A stretch of 64,000 bases of DNA from Candidatus Gastranaerophilales bacterium (GTDB lineage: Bacteria; Cyanobacteriota; Vampirovibrionia; Gastranaerophilales; Gastranaerophilaceae), in contig CALUTD010000006.1 in the NCBI GenBank assembly GCA_944323625.1, positions 41,809-105,808 of the forward strand, written 5' to 3'. The notes below the pieces were generated by a model. The model had not been told where the DNA came from, made no database searches, and saw nothing but the letters and a program-made list of their open reading frames with translations. Both the position numbers and the translations under genes were made by a program. Of the stretch, positions 55,775 through 64,000 are shown in pieces; positions within the stretch are counted from its first letter, which is position 1; every line of letters starts with the position of its first letter.

Positions 55775-56728
55775 ATGGGTTTGGCAGCATCACAAGCAAG
55801 ATTTTTAGGTATAACGGCAAGAAAATCAAATATAGAATATGAAGGTCAGCAAGTAAACCAGCAGCGTACTGCACTTGCAGAAGAAGTAAACTCTTTATAT
55901 AATAAATTACTTTCGTTGGAGCTGCCTGTTGCGCCCGATACAACCGATTATTATGAAACAAATTATTCTTTTGAAATAACTAATACGGAAGGTAACGACG
56001 GTTCTTATATAATTAAAAGTTATTATCAAAATGATGACGGTACATACTATTTAAATACTGAACGTACATATAACAAAAATGTAGCGGTCGGTACACAATA
56101 CCAAAGTGGAATAACTCTAGAAAGTGATACATACAAATTTTCAGATACAAGTGGTTCTTATACATTGACTGCTGATGCACAAAACAGTGCAGCTATTGCA
56201 GAACTTATAAATAAAACATATGGTGATGGAACTGTTTCTGAGGATGAAAAATTTTATTATTATCAGGATAGTGACGGTCTGACTCACTATATTCCGGCAA
56301 GCCAAGTAGAAGCATTAGGTTCTTTCTCTTCATACATAAGTACAAACAAAGAAGTAACGGAAAATGTTGCATTCCCAAGCGCAACCGTGACATTTGACGC
56401 AAATAACAGAATGTCAGGTATTACAGGGGCAGTTGATCCTGCAACCGGTGAAACCATAAGTTTTACATCCGAAGTTGATGCTACAAGAACTTATGATACC
56501 GAAGGTTACGATGCAGCATTAAGAGATTACACAATGAGCAGAGATGAATACGACAAAATGGTCGCCGATTTAAATGCTCAAACCGAATCTTTACAGCAGG
56601 AAGATAAAATTCTTGAATTAAGATTGAATCAAATTGATACAGAACAAAACACACTCCAAACAGAGTTAGAAGCTGTTAAAAAAGTTCTTGATGAAAATAT
56701 TGAAAACACATTCAAGACTTTCGCATAA
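55775..56728 (+). CDS. filament-like secreted protein of unknown role
   Basis: 317 residues. The N-terminus MGLAASQARFLGITARKSN is amphipathic and helical (about 1-45), the middle (50-240) is Tyr/Thr/Ser-rich and beta-like, and the C-terminus (255-317) is a coiled coil (LNAQTESLQQEDKILELRLN). Helices at both ends around a beta domain are a layout seen in flagellar-type and T3SS filament proteins, but I see no sequence match and no secretion motif. GGAG lies nine bases before the ATG. The 270-residue Gly/Ser protein follows after 88 bases. Confidence 0.65.
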   Translation: MGLAASQARFLGITARKSNIEYEGQQVNQQRTALAEEVNSLYNKLLSLELPVAPDTTDYYETNYSFEITNTEGNDGSYIIKSYYQNDDGTYYLNTERTYNKNVAVGTQYQSGITLESDTYKFSDTSGSYTLTADAQNSAAIAELINKTYGDGTVSEDEKFYYYQDSDGLTHYIPASQVEALGSFSSYISTNKEVTENVAFPSATVTFDANNRMSGITGAVDPATGETISFTSEVDATRTYDTEGYDAALRDYTMSRDEYDKMVADLNAQTESLQQEDKILELRLNQIDTEQNTLQTELEAVKKVLDENIENTFKTFA

Positions 56729-56816
56729 ACAAAAAAATCAGTGCCGCATATAAACGGCGGCACTTTAGAATAGATAAAAGTAAACACAAATAAACACATA
56801 AAAGGATAGTAAGAAA

Positions 56817-57629
56817 ATGAGTTATAAAAATGACAGTTATTTGGTAATATCAAACAAATACGGCTCATTGAGCAGTGATGCAAAGGCCATGTTATTTGAA
56901 ACTTATGACTTGTTAAGAGATATAACGGTTAGTGGTACATCAACCGACGGTGCAGGTTTTGGTACTGCAGGCAGTTTCTTATGGAAACTCGCAAGTATGA
57001 TAGCTCCCAGTTCATTTATGTCAACAATGGGCGGCGGTACTGCACTCAATATTCCGGGGACTTCTTACTGGTCTGCATCAAATACAACAAGCAGTTCTAC
57101 CTCTGCTTTTGGTATAGGTTCACTATCTCAATATTCAGGCTTTACAGGTGGGGCAAGTTCTATTGTTCAAGGATTTGGAACTTCCGGTGATGAAGGATAC
57201 TTAACCGGCGGTGCTTCTTCTTTGACCTCCGCTTCAGAAATTGCAGGCTCTGCAGGTGTAAATGCATTGACTTATACTGCAGGCTTGGCTTCAGGTTTTG
57301 GCTTTGGTGACAGTTTCTTACTCCCCGCAGCCGGTATTGTTTCAGGATTTGGCGGTATATTACAAGCTATGTCTCCTTATTTAGATTCTTTTGGACTTGG
57401 CACAACTCTTGTAGGTAACTTGCTTCAAGGTATTTCAAGTGCACCTTTAGCAGCTTATCAAAAAGTTTCAAGCAGTATATTAAATAATGCGGATACAATT
57501 CTTCAAAACAAAGTTAAAAATATTGAAACAGTAGTTAAGATGCTTGATGCTCAAAACGACGTTGTTAAACAGATGTTAAAAGACGATATGGATGGCATGT
57601 CTGAAAAAATTCAAAATATATCAGGGTAA
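56817..57629 (+). CDS. Gly/Ser-rich protein of unknown role
   Basis: 270 residues. The N-terminus is helical (SDAKAMLFETYDLLRD), the middle (about 40-190) is rich in Gly, Ser, Thr and Ala with turns such as TGGASS and GFGTSG, and the C-terminus is a helix (ADTILQNKVKNIETVVKMLD). No signal peptide is evident. AAGGATAG precedes the ATG. A terminator follows at 57659. Confidence 0.65.
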   Translation: MSYKNDSYLVISNKYGSLSSDAKAMLFETYDLLRDITVSGTSTDGAGFGTAGSFLWKLASMIAPSSFMSTMGGGTALNIPGTSYWSASNTTSSSTSAFGIGSLSQYSGFTGGASSIVQGFGTSGDEGYLTGGASSLTSASEIAGSAGVNALTYTAGLASGFGFGDSFLLPAAGIVSGFGGILQAMSPYLDSFGLGTTLVGNLLQGISSAPLAAYQKVSSSILNNADTILQNKVKNIETVVKMLDAQNDVVKQMLKDDMDGMSEKIQNISG

Positions 57630-57658
57630 ATATAATAACAACTCCTTTCTTAGTAAAT

Positions 57659-57682
57659 GGCTGCATAAAAAATTATGCAGCC
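57659..57682 (+). terminator. intrinsic terminator
   Basis: GGCTGCATAA at 57659-57668 pairs with TTATGCAGCC at 57673-57682; T-rich sequence follows. It ends the Gly/Ser-rich gene. Confidence 0.75.
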
Positions 57683-57696
57683 TGTTTATTTGTTTT

Positions 57697-59250
57697 TTAT
57701 TTATTTTCGGAATTATACTGTCTGAGACCGGGGGCTCCTTTTTTACCTGTTCTTTTTTCTGTAAGTATATATTGTAATTTTGGTATAGCAAACCCAAGAG
57801 CGAATGCAGATACTCCTATTGCAAATGTCCTAAAACCTGCAGACATTAAAAAGCTTTTTCTGTTAATTTTATTTAAAAGTTTTTTATCAACTAATCCGTT
57901 GTTAGATTTATTTGCAGCATCAATTATGCTTTGAACATAGTTATCAATATTATCCCTAAAGCCTGTTATTTTCTTCATCGGAATAAATTTGTACTCATTT
58001 GTAAGATTTGAACCGAATTTATTCTTATAAATATCAAACATAAAATCAGAAGTTGTAAGTGCGCCATTTTTAAATACGTCCTGTACTTGTTGTTTTGTTA
58101 ATACTTCGCCGATTTGTGCTTGTTTTGGCTGTAATTTAGACATTTCCGCAGCTTTATTTATTAGTTTTTCAGGTATGTATTTTTTAAGTTCCGATAATGA
58201 AATCACATCAGATTTAAACGGAATTTTTGAAATAATTTCTTTTGCAGAATCATCAAGACAGCCAATAGTTTTTTGTGCAAATTCTTTAACAGGCATAGTA
58301 TTTTTTGGTGACTTCTTAACCTGAGCTTTTAATACTTTATGAATTTGTTTTGCAGTAACAGGGTCAATACTTGTTAAATTTTTACTTTTACTTACTTTTT
58401 GAAGCAGCATATATGTTAAAGGAGTACTGGCAAAATAGAAGAAGCTTGAAGAAGCATCTCTAAATAAATATTCGGCGCCTTCATCAGGATTTCTTGCTGT
58501 AATGACACGCCCTGAAAGGATTCCGGCATCACACGTAAGCATTTTAGCTATTTTATTATTTTCTAAACAATTTGCAACAGTAGTCATTAAACCTGAAGCG
58601 GATACCCCCTTAAATGCAGGTTTTTCTTTTGCTTTTTGCGCTATATTTTTATTAAATTCTTCAAGCGAATACTTTTTAACAAATAATGAATCCAAATTTT
58701 CTTTTTGTTGCTCTTGTCCGGGCTCTTTTTTGCCCATTAGTTTTGATGTAACAAACTGATTTATTTTTGGAAGCGCAAAACCTACAAATCCTGTTGCAAG
58801 CAGGGTTGACATTATAATTTTCGTAAATTTGAATGCTGCCATTTTCTTTTCAAAGCTTTTTAATTTATCAGGGGAGAGATTTTTGCTTTGTGCAGCAATA
58901 ACATTATTAAAAGGAGTTCTCAAAGCATCTTTTCCTACATCAAAATCTGTTGTCGGAAGTTTAAGAATATGTTTGCCGAATTTATCACCGATTTTATTGA
59001 ATATATCTACACCTTTCATCCAAAAAACAGCAGAAACAACATCATCTGTAAATCTTTCTCTAAATTCATGAAAACCGCCTCTTTTATAAGCGTTTATTGA
59101 TCTTCCTCCGGTTACAAATGATTCAAGTACAATTGTCGAAGCAAGAGAATCAGGATTAGCAAGTGTTCGCAGTACTCCCCTTGCACCTTTACTGCTTATG
59201 TTTTTATTATTCTTATTATTAATATTCGGTTGAAGATTATTTATTTTCAT
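57697..59250 (-). CDS. tagged membrane protein, lineage-specific
   Basis: 517 residues, no recognised family. After an Asn-rich start comes NKNISSKGARG, close to the tag of the other proteins. Hydrophobic segments are at about 145-165 (MSTLLATGFVGFALPKI), 265-290 and 475-495 (FAIGVSAFALGFAIPKL). Long charged helical regions lie between. The two F(A/V)G..(A)LPK segments suggest an internal repeat. It resembles the 662-residue protein at 14618 in overall plan. Confidence 0.7.
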   Translation of the reverse strand: MKINNLQPNINNKNNKNISSKGARGVLRTLANPDSLASTIVLESFVTGGRSINAYKRGGFHEFRERFTDDVVSAVFWMKGVDIFNKIGDKFGKHILKLPTTDFDVGKDALRTPFNNVIAAQSKNLSPDKLKSFEKKMAAFKFTKIIMSTLLATGFVGFALPKINQFVTSKLMGKKEPGQEQQKENLDSLFVKKYSLEEFNKNIAQKAKEKPAFKGVSASGLMTTVANCLENNKIAKMLTCDAGILSGRVITARNPDEGAEYLFRDASSSFFYFASTPLTYMLLQKVSKSKNLTSIDPVTAKQIHKVLKAQVKKSPKNTMPVKEFAQKTIGCLDDSAKEIISKIPFKSDVISLSELKKYIPEKLINKAAEMSKLQPKQAQIGEVLTKQQVQDVFKNGALTTSDFMFDIYKNKFGSNLTNEYKFIPMKKITGFRDNIDNYVQSIIDAANKSNNGLVDKKLLNKINRKSFLMSAGFRTFAIGVSAFALGFAIPKLQYILTEKRTGKKGAPGLRQYNSENK

Positions 59251-59355
59251 CTGTTTATTAAAGTGTTATATTTTCTTTTCCGTTGAAGTTTAACGCACGT
59301 AATAAATTTTTTTTGCCACTTATTTATAAATTTTAAAATATTTTAATAATTTTTA

Positions 59356-59382
59356 TTTACATTATTATTTTTGATATATAAT
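59356..59382 (+). promoter_or_regulatory. promoter for rpsT
   Basis: TTTACA at 59356-59361 and a perfect TATAAT at 59377-59382, 15 bases apart. It stands 67 bases before the rpsT ATG. Confidence 0.6.
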
Positions 59383-59449
59383 ATGGATACTCACTAATCC
59401 TCTAAGCAGATTTTAAGTAATAAATCTGATATTAGAAAGGAACCCAACA

Positions 59450-59722
59450 ATGGCAAATATTAAATCGGCTAAAAAAAGAATATTAGTAGCGGAAAGAAAT
59501 CATCAAAGAAATATGGCATTTAAATCTGCTATTAAAACCGCTGTTAAAAATACTCTTACTTTAGCAAAAGCCAAAGAACAAGACCAAGAAGCAATTAAAA
59601 ATGCATTATCTCAAGCTTATAAACTTTGTGATAAAGCGGTTTCAAAAGGTATTTTGCACAAAAATACAGCTTCAAGAAAAAAATCAAGATTAACAAAAGC
59701 TATTAATAAACTAATGGCTTAA
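59450..59722 (+). CDS. rpsT: 30S ribosomal protein S20
   Basis: 90 residues. ANIKSAKKRILVAERNHQRNMAFKS and the helical, basic remainder ending SRKKSRLTKAINKLM are typical of S20, which binds 16S rRNA. GAAAGGAA precedes the ATG. It is a single gene with its own promoter and terminator. Confidence 0.97.
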   Translation: MANIKSAKKRILVAERNHQRNMAFKSAIKTAVKNTLTLAKAKEQDQEAIKNALSQAYKLCDKAVSKGILHKNTASRKKSRLTKAINKLMA

Positions 59723-59740
59723 TCGGATTTTAGGTTAAAA

Positions 59741-59769
59741 ACTCCTTAATTTAATTAAGGAGTTTTTTT
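59741..59769 (+). terminator. intrinsic terminator after rpsT
   Basis: ACTCCTTAATT pairs with AATTAAGGAGT (59741-59763) and a run of eight T follows. Confidence 0.85.
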
Positions 59770-59771
59770 TA

Positions 59772-62636
59772 TTATAAATTTTCATTTCCTAATGCCCATC
59801 TGCAGCCAAAGGTTAAAGAAACACCGTTTCGGCCGCCATTATTAATCATTGCTTGAAAATACGCCATAAATTTATCTTTCAATCTTTTCTGAACGCCAAC
59901 CCCATATTGTACATAAGGTTTTACTTTCATATCAGGAAGTTTAACATCATTTGCTTTAACATCGGAATCTTCAATAATATTCCACACCATATTGACTGCA
60001 ACATAAGGCGCCCATCCTGATTCCGTGTTACCTATTATTTTTATACCCGGCATAACTTGAAGTGCATTAAACGGGTCTGAATTTATTCTTACTCCTGCTG
60101 CATTTGTGTAATCAAATGTTTTTATGAAATTATATGTTGCTTGTAATGAAGGCTGTATAATAACTTTATTGTCAAGGACTTCAAAATTATATCCCATTTT
60201 GTTTCCGCCGCCTGCCATAATTGAAGTAAAATTTTCATTTCCATACATGCCTGAATGTGTGCCGACCGATGAACCTAAAAATAATGAGGTTGCATTAAAG
60301 AAGTTATTTTTATATAAAGTTACAGTACCGCCCAACAATGCACCGTTTTGGTATGAATCTATACCGGAGTATCTTTGGCTTGAACCGTTATATCCGGCAA
60401 AAACAGTAAACACTCTGTCAAAGCCTTCCGAAATTTCTTCAATTGGAGTATCAAAACCTATTAAAGTTCCATAGTTAATATTAGATACTTTTGGCCCATT
60501 CTTTAAAGGAACATTTTCAAATGTTGCATAAGGTTTTATCCATACGCTTGAAGAGTCTGAAGGAGTCATTAAAGGCGAAAATACTCCATAAATATTGTCA
60601 GCGGATTTTGCATATTTATTTTTGTTTTTCATTACAATACGGTCAAGTTGCGGAATATTCATATATTCTTCAACATGCTGGAACATATTATTAAATGTTT
60701 CGTTTTGAGTGGCATATGCACCGACTTGAGCTGCAGTTGCAGTTGCAAGTACTGACGGATTATAATCACTACTGCTGCTGCCGTTGCCTCTTACAAATAT
60801 AAAGTTTCCGAGTTTGGTTTCCGGATTTACTTCATAATATGTATCATACTTGTATATCGGTGAATATGCTGTCTGTTTTGCCCCTGTATATTCAACTATA
60901 TTTGCTATCTGTCTATCCGCAAAAAGTATCTCCGTACGTTCTTCCGTTGCATCAGACAATAGTTGAAGTTTTACAACATCTATTAATGATAAACCATTCA
61001 ACGTATAGCTGTCTGAAATCAATCTGTCCATTTGTTTATTTGCCAAATCTACATCAACAGCCATATTTATTCTGCCGTTTATATTAATTTTAGGTAAATG
61101 CATTACACCTGTTTGATTATTCATCATTGATATATAGCCTGAATTTAAAGAGAGTCCTTTACCGGAATTAAATACATCATCACGCCCTAAAAATATATTA
61201 GTTTTATCTAAAGTTATATTCGCATTAATTACATCGTTATTAAATATTATTTGAGAATCTTCATCCCCCGTTAAATTTAAATTATAGTCTGCATCACCTG
61301 CAATTGTATCATCAAATTTAATCGTTCCTGTATTTTTGGAAATAAGATTTAAAGTGCCATCTTTTACATAAATGGCATTATAATCTATTTTACCGTTATT
61401 ATCCGTATAATTGCCTGAAAATATTGATTCGGCACCGTCTGCAATAATATTTAAATCACTGCTTGTGTAAATTGCACCGCCATAAGCCTCTGATATACCG
61501 GACTTTGCATAATTGTTTATAAAACTTGAATTAATAATACCCAAGTTCCCATATTCGTCAATACTTCCGATTGTAGAATTATTTAAAATGGCACCGCCAT
61601 AAGATTTTCCGCTTTCAGAAATTGCATAGTTTCCGCTAAAAAATCCTGTTATATTTCCTATTTCTGCATGGTTAATTATTGCTCCGCCCGCTGCTGTTTC
61701 TTTGTTCGCAATAACATAATTGCTTATAAAATTACCGGTTATATTACCTATTATTCCGTCATTTTGATTTATAGCGCCGCCTTGTGCATAATTTTCAGAT
61801 ATTGCATAATTATTTGTAAAATTACTAGTTATGTCACCTATTTTACCGGTATTAAGAATAGCTCCGCCAAACCCCTGTTTGCCGCCTGAAATTACATAAT
61901 TATTATCAAAATCAGCTTTTATATTTCCTATAGTATCTGTTTGTTCATTTATTATGGCGCCTCCAAAAGCAAGACCATTATCGGTTTTAGCATAGTTATT
62001 TGAAAAACGGCCCATAATATTCCCCATTATACTGTTTTCCGATGTAACATCAACATTTCCGTCTACATTTGCCAGTGCGCCACCTGAAGCATGTCCATTT
62101 GGAGAATATGCATAATTGCCTTCAAAAATTCCTTCTATATCACCAATTTGGGAAAAATTAATAATTGCCCCTCCTGAGGCTGTTTGATTCTCAGATATTG
62201 CGTAGTTATTAATAAAATCAGCAGTAATATTGCCTATAATTCCTTTATTATTATTTATAGCTCCGCCTTGCCCGTATTCATAAGCGGTTGTGTAGTTGTT
62301 ATAGAAGGAACCCTCTATACTTTTAATTTCTCCAAAATTAAATATTGCTCCGCCATAAGAACGATATTTTGTTGATTCGGAATGATTATTAGTAAATACA
62401 CCGATTAATTTATTAATAACTCCTTTTGTATTATTATAAATTCCACCGCCGGCTGCACTTGAAGTTGTTGTTTTAACACTTTTTTTTGTAAAGTTTCCCT
62501 GAATGTCTTCAATTTGTTCATTATTGTTTAATCTTTCGTTTTCAATATTATCGGCAGATAAAACTTTTTGCCCCGTTAATGTAAAATTACACAAAACCGA
62601 TAATATGACTATTTTTGCCCATACATTATCAGCCAT
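59772..62636 (-). CDS. autotransporter with beta-helix passenger
   Basis: 954 residues. A signal peptide (about 1-28) leads to about eleven imperfect repeats of roughly 30 residues (residues 60-420) of the form GGAI.N...IG.I...F.NNYA.S, as in IGNITADFINNYAIS, typical of a right-handed beta-helix. A linker follows. The C-terminal 260 residues (from WIKPYATFENVPL) form an autotransporter barrel, with FAGYNGSSQRYSG and MINNGGRNGVSLTFGCRWAL near the end. It would be exposed on the cell surface. Substrate or ligand is unknown. Confidence 0.9.
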   Translation of the reverse strand: MADNVWAKIVILSVLCNFTLTGQKVLSADNIENERLNNNEQIEDIQGNFTKKSVKTTTSSAAGGGIYNNTKGVINKLIGVFTNNHSESTKYRSYGGAIFNFGEIKSIEGSFYNNYTTAYEYGQGGAINNNKGIIGNITADFINNYAISENQTASGGAIINFSQIGDIEGIFEGNYAYSPNGHASGGALANVDGNVDVTSENSIMGNIMGRFSNNYAKTDNGLAFGGAIINEQTDTIGNIKADFDNNYVISGGKQGFGGAILNTGKIGDITSNFTNNYAISENYAQGGAINQNDGIIGNITGNFISNYVIANKETAAGGAIINHAEIGNITGFFSGNYAISESGKSYGGAILNNSTIGSIDEYGNLGIINSSFINNYAKSGISEAYGGAIYTSSDLNIIADGAESIFSGNYTDNNGKIDYNAIYVKDGTLNLISKNTGTIKFDDTIAGDADYNLNLTGDEDSQIIFNNDVINANITLDKTNIFLGRDDVFNSGKGLSLNSGYISMMNNQTGVMHLPKININGRINMAVDVDLANKQMDRLISDSYTLNGLSLIDVVKLQLLSDATEERTEILFADRQIANIVEYTGAKQTAYSPIYKYDTYYEVNPETKLGNFIFVRGNGSSSSDYNPSVLATATAAQVGAYATQNETFNNMFQHVEEYMNIPQLDRIVMKNKNKYAKSADNIYGVFSPLMTPSDSSSVWIKPYATFENVPLKNGPKVSNINYGTLIGFDTPIEEISEGFDRVFTVFAGYNGSSQRYSGIDSYQNGALLGGTVTLYKNNFFNATSLFLGSSVGTHSGMYGNENFTSIMAGGGNKMGYNFEVLDNKVIIQPSLQATYNFIKTFDYTNAAGVRINSDPFNALQVMPGIKIIGNTESGWAPYVAVNMVWNIIEDSDVKANDVKLPDMKVKPYVQYGVGVQKRLKDKFMAYFQAMINNGGRNGVSLTFGCRWALGNENL

Positions 62637-62727
62637 TTATTTATTCCTCGCTTGTATTATTAAAAAGTATTTTTCGAGGTCATAAATTTTGTATTTTAAA
62701 TGTTATTTTACATAAATTTACAAAAAA

Positions 62728-62750
62728 GCTCCTTAATTATATTAAGGAGC
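62728..62750. terminator. bidirectional terminator
   Basis: GCTCCTTAAT pairs with ATTAAGGAGC around a three-base loop, with T runs on both sides. It separates the RpoZ-like gene from the autotransporter gene. Confidence 0.8.
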
Positions 62751-62800
62751 TTTTTCTTATTTAATCCATTATATCCGAATTTCAGGCAATTTTAAAAATT

Positions 62801-63043
62801 TTAACCGACTAAACCCGAATCATCACATTCAGAAGCCTTTACCATAATGGCATGTTCAACAGGATTTTCTTTTTTAATTGAAGTATCAAAAGGAACGTCA
62901 TCAAAGCTATATTCTTCTCTAACTTTTTTTAATTGATTCTCATCAACAAGTTTTTTTGCAAGTTCTGCAATTTCATATACAAGTTGATATCTATTTTCAG
63001 TATTTTCATTTAAGTCCCAGGCTATTTTTATAATTTGGTTCAT
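62801..63043 (-). CDS. rpoZ: RNA polymerase omega subunit-like protein
   Basis: 80 residues from the ATG at 63043, with GGAGG five to six bases upstream; an ATG at 63055 is less likely. ENRYQLVYEIAELAKKLVDE resembles the RpoZ block NRFQLV..A..AR.L, and NPVEHAIMV resembles the KPV..A motif. Omega helps assemble beta prime. The match is weak but the size and motif order fit. Confidence 0.55.
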   Translation of the reverse strand: MNQIIKIAWDLNENTENRYQLVYEIAELAKKLVDENQLKKVREEYSFDDVPFDTSIKKENPVEHAIMVKASECDDSGLVG

Positions 63044-63233
63044 AGATCCCTCCAAAAGTTTTATAGTTAAATAATACTATGCACAATTTTTAATATCAAG
63101 TTTATATGAATAACATTTTACGAGTCTAATTCTTTATTCATATTATCAATATTATCTTTTTGTGTCTTTTTTAACTCCTATTAATATTTCTTATGACCGG
63201 GCAACATTTTTCATTGATTCATCAAAATCATTT

Positions 63234-63372
63234 AATCCAGTGTCGCCCACATTTCTTGGTTACCGGCTGCGGGAGCGGGAGTTGCTTAGCAACTCATTCC
63301 CGCATAAACGTGCCTACGCTTGTCTGCTGTCGCAGCAAAGCCTACGCACTCTGCCGGTAATCCGCTTCTTGG
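63234..63372 (+). repeat. mosaic hairpin repeat, copy D
   Basis: It has the common left end (AATCCAGTGTCGCCC) and one module, 63258-63363, closed by GGTTACCGGC and GCCGGTAATCC. Nested hairpins inside include GAGTTGC-TTA-GCAACTC. Confidence 0.85.
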
Positions 63373-63422
63373 GATGACATTTTTATTACTAAATTACGTA
63401 ATATGCACAATTATTTTCCGTC

Positions 63423-63480
63423 ATTCTGAAAAGTCTAAAAATCGAGCAATTTATTGCGTAGATTTTGACTTGTTCAGAAT
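63423..63480 (+). repeat. covarying hairpin repeat, copy 4
   Basis: Outer arms ATTCTGAA and TTCAGAAT; inner pairs AAAATC/GATTTT and GCAAT/ATTGC. The core matches copy 2 on the other strand. Confidence 0.85.
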
Positions 63481-63558
63481 CTTACCAACTGAGAATTACA
63501 CATGGATTTTTCTAGGTTTTATATTTGTAGTTTTATGTTGTATTTTCATATTGGTAAG

Positions 63559-63579
63559 AACCTGAAACAAGTTCAGGTT
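63559..63579 (-). repeat. covarying hairpin repeat, copy 5, core lost
   Basis: AACCTGAA and TTCAGGTT around a five-base loop. The flanks TTGGTAAG and GAC match the inverted orientation of the family, so this is a copy reduced to its arms. Confidence 0.75.
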
Positions 63580-63582
63580 GAC

Positions 63583-63591
63583 GGGGGGGGG
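63583..63591. repeat. G9 homopolymer, intergenic
   Basis: Nine G three bases after hairpin copy 5. No coding frame uses it. Confidence 0.8.
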
Positions 63592-63731
63592 TAGTACTTC
63601 CTGTTAATTGATTGACAATTAATGTTAAAACAGATTAAAGTTAGTAGGATGCGGTAAATCATTGATTTACCGCATCAATAATGTATTTGTTTCGGTAATC
63701 AAAGATTACCAAAACCTACTTTTTTAATACT

Positions 63732-64000
63732 ATTCGTTTTGTAACCAAAAGTTACTTACACCCTTCGGGTTGCTTCTTGGATTTCCCTCATGGCTCAATC
63801 TTGTATCTCCGCTTTCAGAAACCTTACGGTTTCTTGCGCTTCGACCGATTTTCGCCTCTTCGGGCTCGCACGCTTCCGCGTGACTCCGCCCTACGGGAAA
63901 TCCGCTTCTTGGATTTCCCTCATGGCTCAATCTTGTATCTCCGCTTTCAGAAACCTTACGGTTTCTTGCGCTTCGACCGATTTTCGCCTCTTCGGGCTCG
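63732..64000. repeat. mosaic hairpin repeat, copy E, tandem modules, runs off edge
   Basis: After ATTCGTTTTGTAAC comes a module at 63779-63903 closed by GGATTTCCC/GGGAAATCC. A second copy starts at 63911 and is cut by the window edge. The period is 132 bases (63772 to 63904). Hairpins AGAAACC-TTAC-GGTTTCT and CACGC-TTCC-GCGTG lie inside. Confidence 0.85.

Noticed and set aside
63730..63930. 66-residue minus-strand frame across the tandem modules
   Set aside because: 132 is a multiple of three, so a stop-free frame repeats by arithmetic. There is no ribosome site and the sequence is explained by the hairpin modules.
1..64000. tRNA genes, CRISPR arrays, insertion sequences, prophage or restriction systems
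   Set aside because: I looked for T-loop motifs, regular direct repeats with spacers, transposase motifs and phage or defence signatures and saw none. A tRNA could still be missed by eye.

Overview
The window looks like a piece of a low-GC, Gram-negative, non-photosynthetic relative of the cyanobacteria, most likely a gut Gastranaerophilales (Melainabacteria/Vampirovibrionia). The reasons are a YidC with a large periplasmic insert, as I recall from cyanobacterial YidC; an outer-membrane autotransporter and a TolC-like protein; prepilins with an FTLAE/FTLSE cleavage motif; and many unrecognised proteins that begin with a short 'xxFxG' tag. This placement is inference. I found no tRNA, rRNA, CRISPR array, transposase or prophage.

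Layout. 0-7.5 kb (minus strand): GT2 synthase, yidC, queA and two tandem GT39-like membrane glycosyltransferases, the second running off the left edge. 7.5-8 kb: a GC-richer mosaic repeat. 8-14.6 kb (minus): lemA with a DUF3137 partner, a HAD phosphatase, a GNAT, a degenerate histidine phosphatase, wecB, a P-loop protein and trpS. 14.6-20 kb: lineage-specific proteins, including a pseudopilin whose reading frame is broken by a C10 tract. 20-26.5 kb: SWIM/SNF2 helicase, ion transporter with an orphan OadG-like subunit, and small proteins. 26.8-32.7 kb (plus): a four-gene operon of two related membrane proteins, a GH13 enzyme and a small membrane protein. 32.7-35.3 kb: deoC, recO, pilT. 35.3-36.4 kb: a long mosaic repeat and a candidate small RNA. 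36.4-40.5 kb: tilS-hpt and an NfeD/flotillin pair. 40.6-42.7 kb: prfA, thyX, rpmE. 42.9-47.8 kb: a pseudopilin, a second pseudopilin broken by a G10 tract, zupT, a TolC-like protein and a GspF/PilC protein. 47.8-54.9 kb: HIT, SDR, a degenerate sensor kinase, UgpC-type ATPase, two GT2 enzymes, recR and ybaB. 55-64 kb: hairpin repeats, two secreted- or filament-like proteins, another membrane protein of the tagged type, rpsT, a large autotransporter, an RpoZ-like protein and further repeats.

How it fits together. Pilus/secretion parts are scattered: PilT, a GspF/PilC platform protein and three pseudopilins. Two of the pseudopilins carry a ten-base G/C tract between a good start codon and the prepilin motif, both off by the same amount (8 or 11 bases would be in frame). 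This is the strongest candidate for switchable surface structures. The second unusual layer is repetitive. One family is built from modules of about 95-130 bp, each bounded by its own inverted repeat and with conserved outer flanks (CTT before, GCT after). The other consists of 53-62 bp hairpins (plus one 21 bp remnant) whose stems differ between copies but stay complementary. Both show compensatory changes, so the folded form appears to be maintained.
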